Shown here piece by piece: positions 63,078 through 64,000 of a stretch of 64,000 nt of DNA (positions within the stretch are counted from its first letter, which is position 1; each line of letters starts with the position of its first letter). Source of the stretch: Lysinibacillus sp. SGAir0095 (GTDB lineage Bacteria; Bacillota; Bacilli; Bacillales_A; Planococcaceae); assembly GCF_005491425.1 (NCBI RefSeq), contig NZ_CP028083.1, positions 3,440,001-3,504,000 on the forward strand, in the 5' to 3' direction. A program made the translations under genes and the position numbers. The notes under the pieces are model-generated. The model had not been told where the DNA came from, did no database searches, and was given only the letters and a program-made list of their open reading frames with translations.

Positions 63078-63116
63078 AAAAGGACTTAAAAGTTCCGATT
63101 GAAACTTCTAAGTCCA
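63078..63116 (-). terminator. Terminator of the thiolase gene
   Basis: On the minus strand GGACTTAGAAGTT pairs with AACTTTTAAGTCC (one mismatch) and is followed by TTTTTTACG. Confidence 0.85.
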
Positions 63117-63129
63117 TTAAGTACTAGAT

Positions 63130-64000
63130 TTAAATTGATTCAATTACAAGGGCAATTCCTTGGCCACCGCCAATACATAGGCTTACTACTGCATATTTTC
63201 CACCACGGCGTTTTAATTCATAGCTACTTGCCAAGGCAATTCGTGTACCACTAGCACCAACAGGATGTCCCAGAGCAATTGCTCCCCCGTTTACATTTGT
63301 AATTTCACGGTTTAACCCAAGCTCTTTTTCAACAGCTAGATATTGAGCAGCAAAGGCTTCATTTACTTCTACTAAATCCATATCATCAATCGTTAAATTG
63401 GCTTTTTGTAATGCTTGATTGATAGCAGGAACAGGGCCTATCCCCATAATTGTTGGATCAACTCCGGCTACTCCCCATGAAATGATTCGCGCTATTGGCT
63501 GTAAATTATTTTCTTTTACCGCCTTTTCACTCGCAACTATTACTGAAGCAGCGCCATCATTAATACCTGATGCATTTCCAGCAGTAACAGATCCATCTTT
63601 TTTAAATGCTGGACGAAGTTTAGAGAGGCTTTCAACATTGGTTGCTTCCTTTATATGCTCATCCACTTCAATTGTCATTTCCCCTTTTCGCGTTTTTACC
63701 GAAACAGGGACAATTTCTTCTTTAAAGTAACCAGCTTCTCGTGCCTGCGCAGCTCTTTGATGTGATTGTACTGCAAACTCATCTTGTTCTTGACGAGAAA
63801 TATCATAAATTTCAGCTAATTTCTCGGCTGTCATTCCCATTCCAGAACCCGTATATTGATCTGTTAAAGTAGCTTGCAACATATCAATGAATTGTAGGTT
63901 ACCCAGTTTAGCTCCACTAAATCGTTGCTCAAAATTAGAGTATGGTGATTGCGACATGTTTTCAGTACCACCCGCCAGCACGATATCTGCTTCTCCAAGT
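63130..64000 (-). CDS. Acetyl-CoA acetyltransferase (thiolase), 5' end outside window
   Basis: A degradative or biosynthetic thiolase that interconverts two acetyl-CoA and acetoacetyl-CoA. Only the last 289 or so residues are present; the frame stays open to the right edge, so the nucleophilic Cys near residue 88 is not visible. The visible part begins with GEADIVLAGGTENMSQSP and contains GGAIALGHPVGASGTR with the catalytic His. The second catalytic Cys is in SLCIGGGQG close to the C-terminus. A chain-length preference cannot be read; atoB/phaA-type is likely. Confidence 0.9.
   Translation of the reverse strand, partial: LGEADIVLAGGTENMSQSPYSNFEQRFSGAKLGNLQFIDMLQATLTDQYTGSGMGMTAEKLAEIYDISRQEQDEFAVQSHQRAAQAREAGYFKEEIVPVSVKTRKGEMTIEVDEHIKEATNVESLSKLRPAFKKDGSVTAGNASGINDGAASVIVASEKAVKENNLQPIARIISWGVAGVDPTIMGIGPVPAINQALQKANLTIDDMDLVEVNEAFAAQYLAVEKELGLNREITNVNGGAIALGHPVGASGTRIALASSYELKRRGGKYAVVSLCIGGGQGIALVIESI

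Overview
The window (about 36% GC) looks like the chromosome of a spore-forming, motile, low-GC Gram-positive of the order Bacillales. Gene order over 1-24 kb closely follows Bacillus subtilis: ygzB, perR, bcp, gsaB/hemL, ygaE, ygaD, ygaC, sspE, mutY, yfhP, yfhJ, yfhH, recX. Two things point to the Lysinibacillus / Solibacillus / Ureibacillus / Kurthia side (Planococcaceae) rather than Bacillus proper: an aspartate racemase plus ATP-grasp ligase pair (60.8-62.7 kb) like the genes that build D-Asp cross-bridges, and a carboxyspermidine route to spermidine (32.0-34.4 kb). The genus assignment is inference.

Layout. 0-5.5 kb: stress and haem genes (PerR, Bcp peroxiredoxin, HemL). 5.5-9.9 kb: a sulfur island, with a Crp/Fnr regulator divergent from a sulfonate-type ABC importer followed by cysteine synthase. 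9.9-15.7 kb: an appDFABC-type oligopeptide ABC operon with a perfect 21-bp-arm hairpin between the binding protein and permease genes. 16-24 kb: ABC exporter YgaD, Ntdp/YgaC, an Asn-rich gamma-type SASP, MutY, YfhP/J/H, RecX and the spore cortex deacetylase PdaA. 23.9-26.2 kb: a short riboflavin operon (ribE-ribB-ribH) behind two tandem FMN riboswitches. 26.4-31.5 kb: RlmCD, a yxlEFG-like ABC operon and a GntR/DUF1648 pair with three tandem operators. 32-38 kb: spermidine genes with a structured leader, an MFS pump and class I fumarase. 38.1-39.9 kb: an IS1182-family element inside a 33-bp duplication of the fumarase terminator. 40-49 kb: a PfeT/FrvA-type P1B4 metal ATPase with PerR and Fur boxes, YfkH, YfkK, pseudouridine degradation genes, MotAB and a beta-carbonic anhydrase. 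49-64 kb: a PPK2 pseudogene, MapB, TPP-riboswitch-controlled ThiT, SbcCD, AmpS, a DEAD-box helicase, the D-Asp pair and the 3' part of a thiolase.

Regulation is unusually legible: PerR boxes at perR and pfeT, Fur boxes at pfeT, FMN and TPP riboswitches, likely sigma-G promoters at sspE and pdaA, and operator arrays at the GntR and psuK genes. No rRNA, tRNA, CRISPR array, prophage or classical defence island was seen. The best leads for novelty are the tandem FMN riboswitches, the leader and promoter operator of the spermidine operon, the terminator-targeting IS carrying a nested GC-rich repeat, and the PerR/Fur double control of the metal ATPase.
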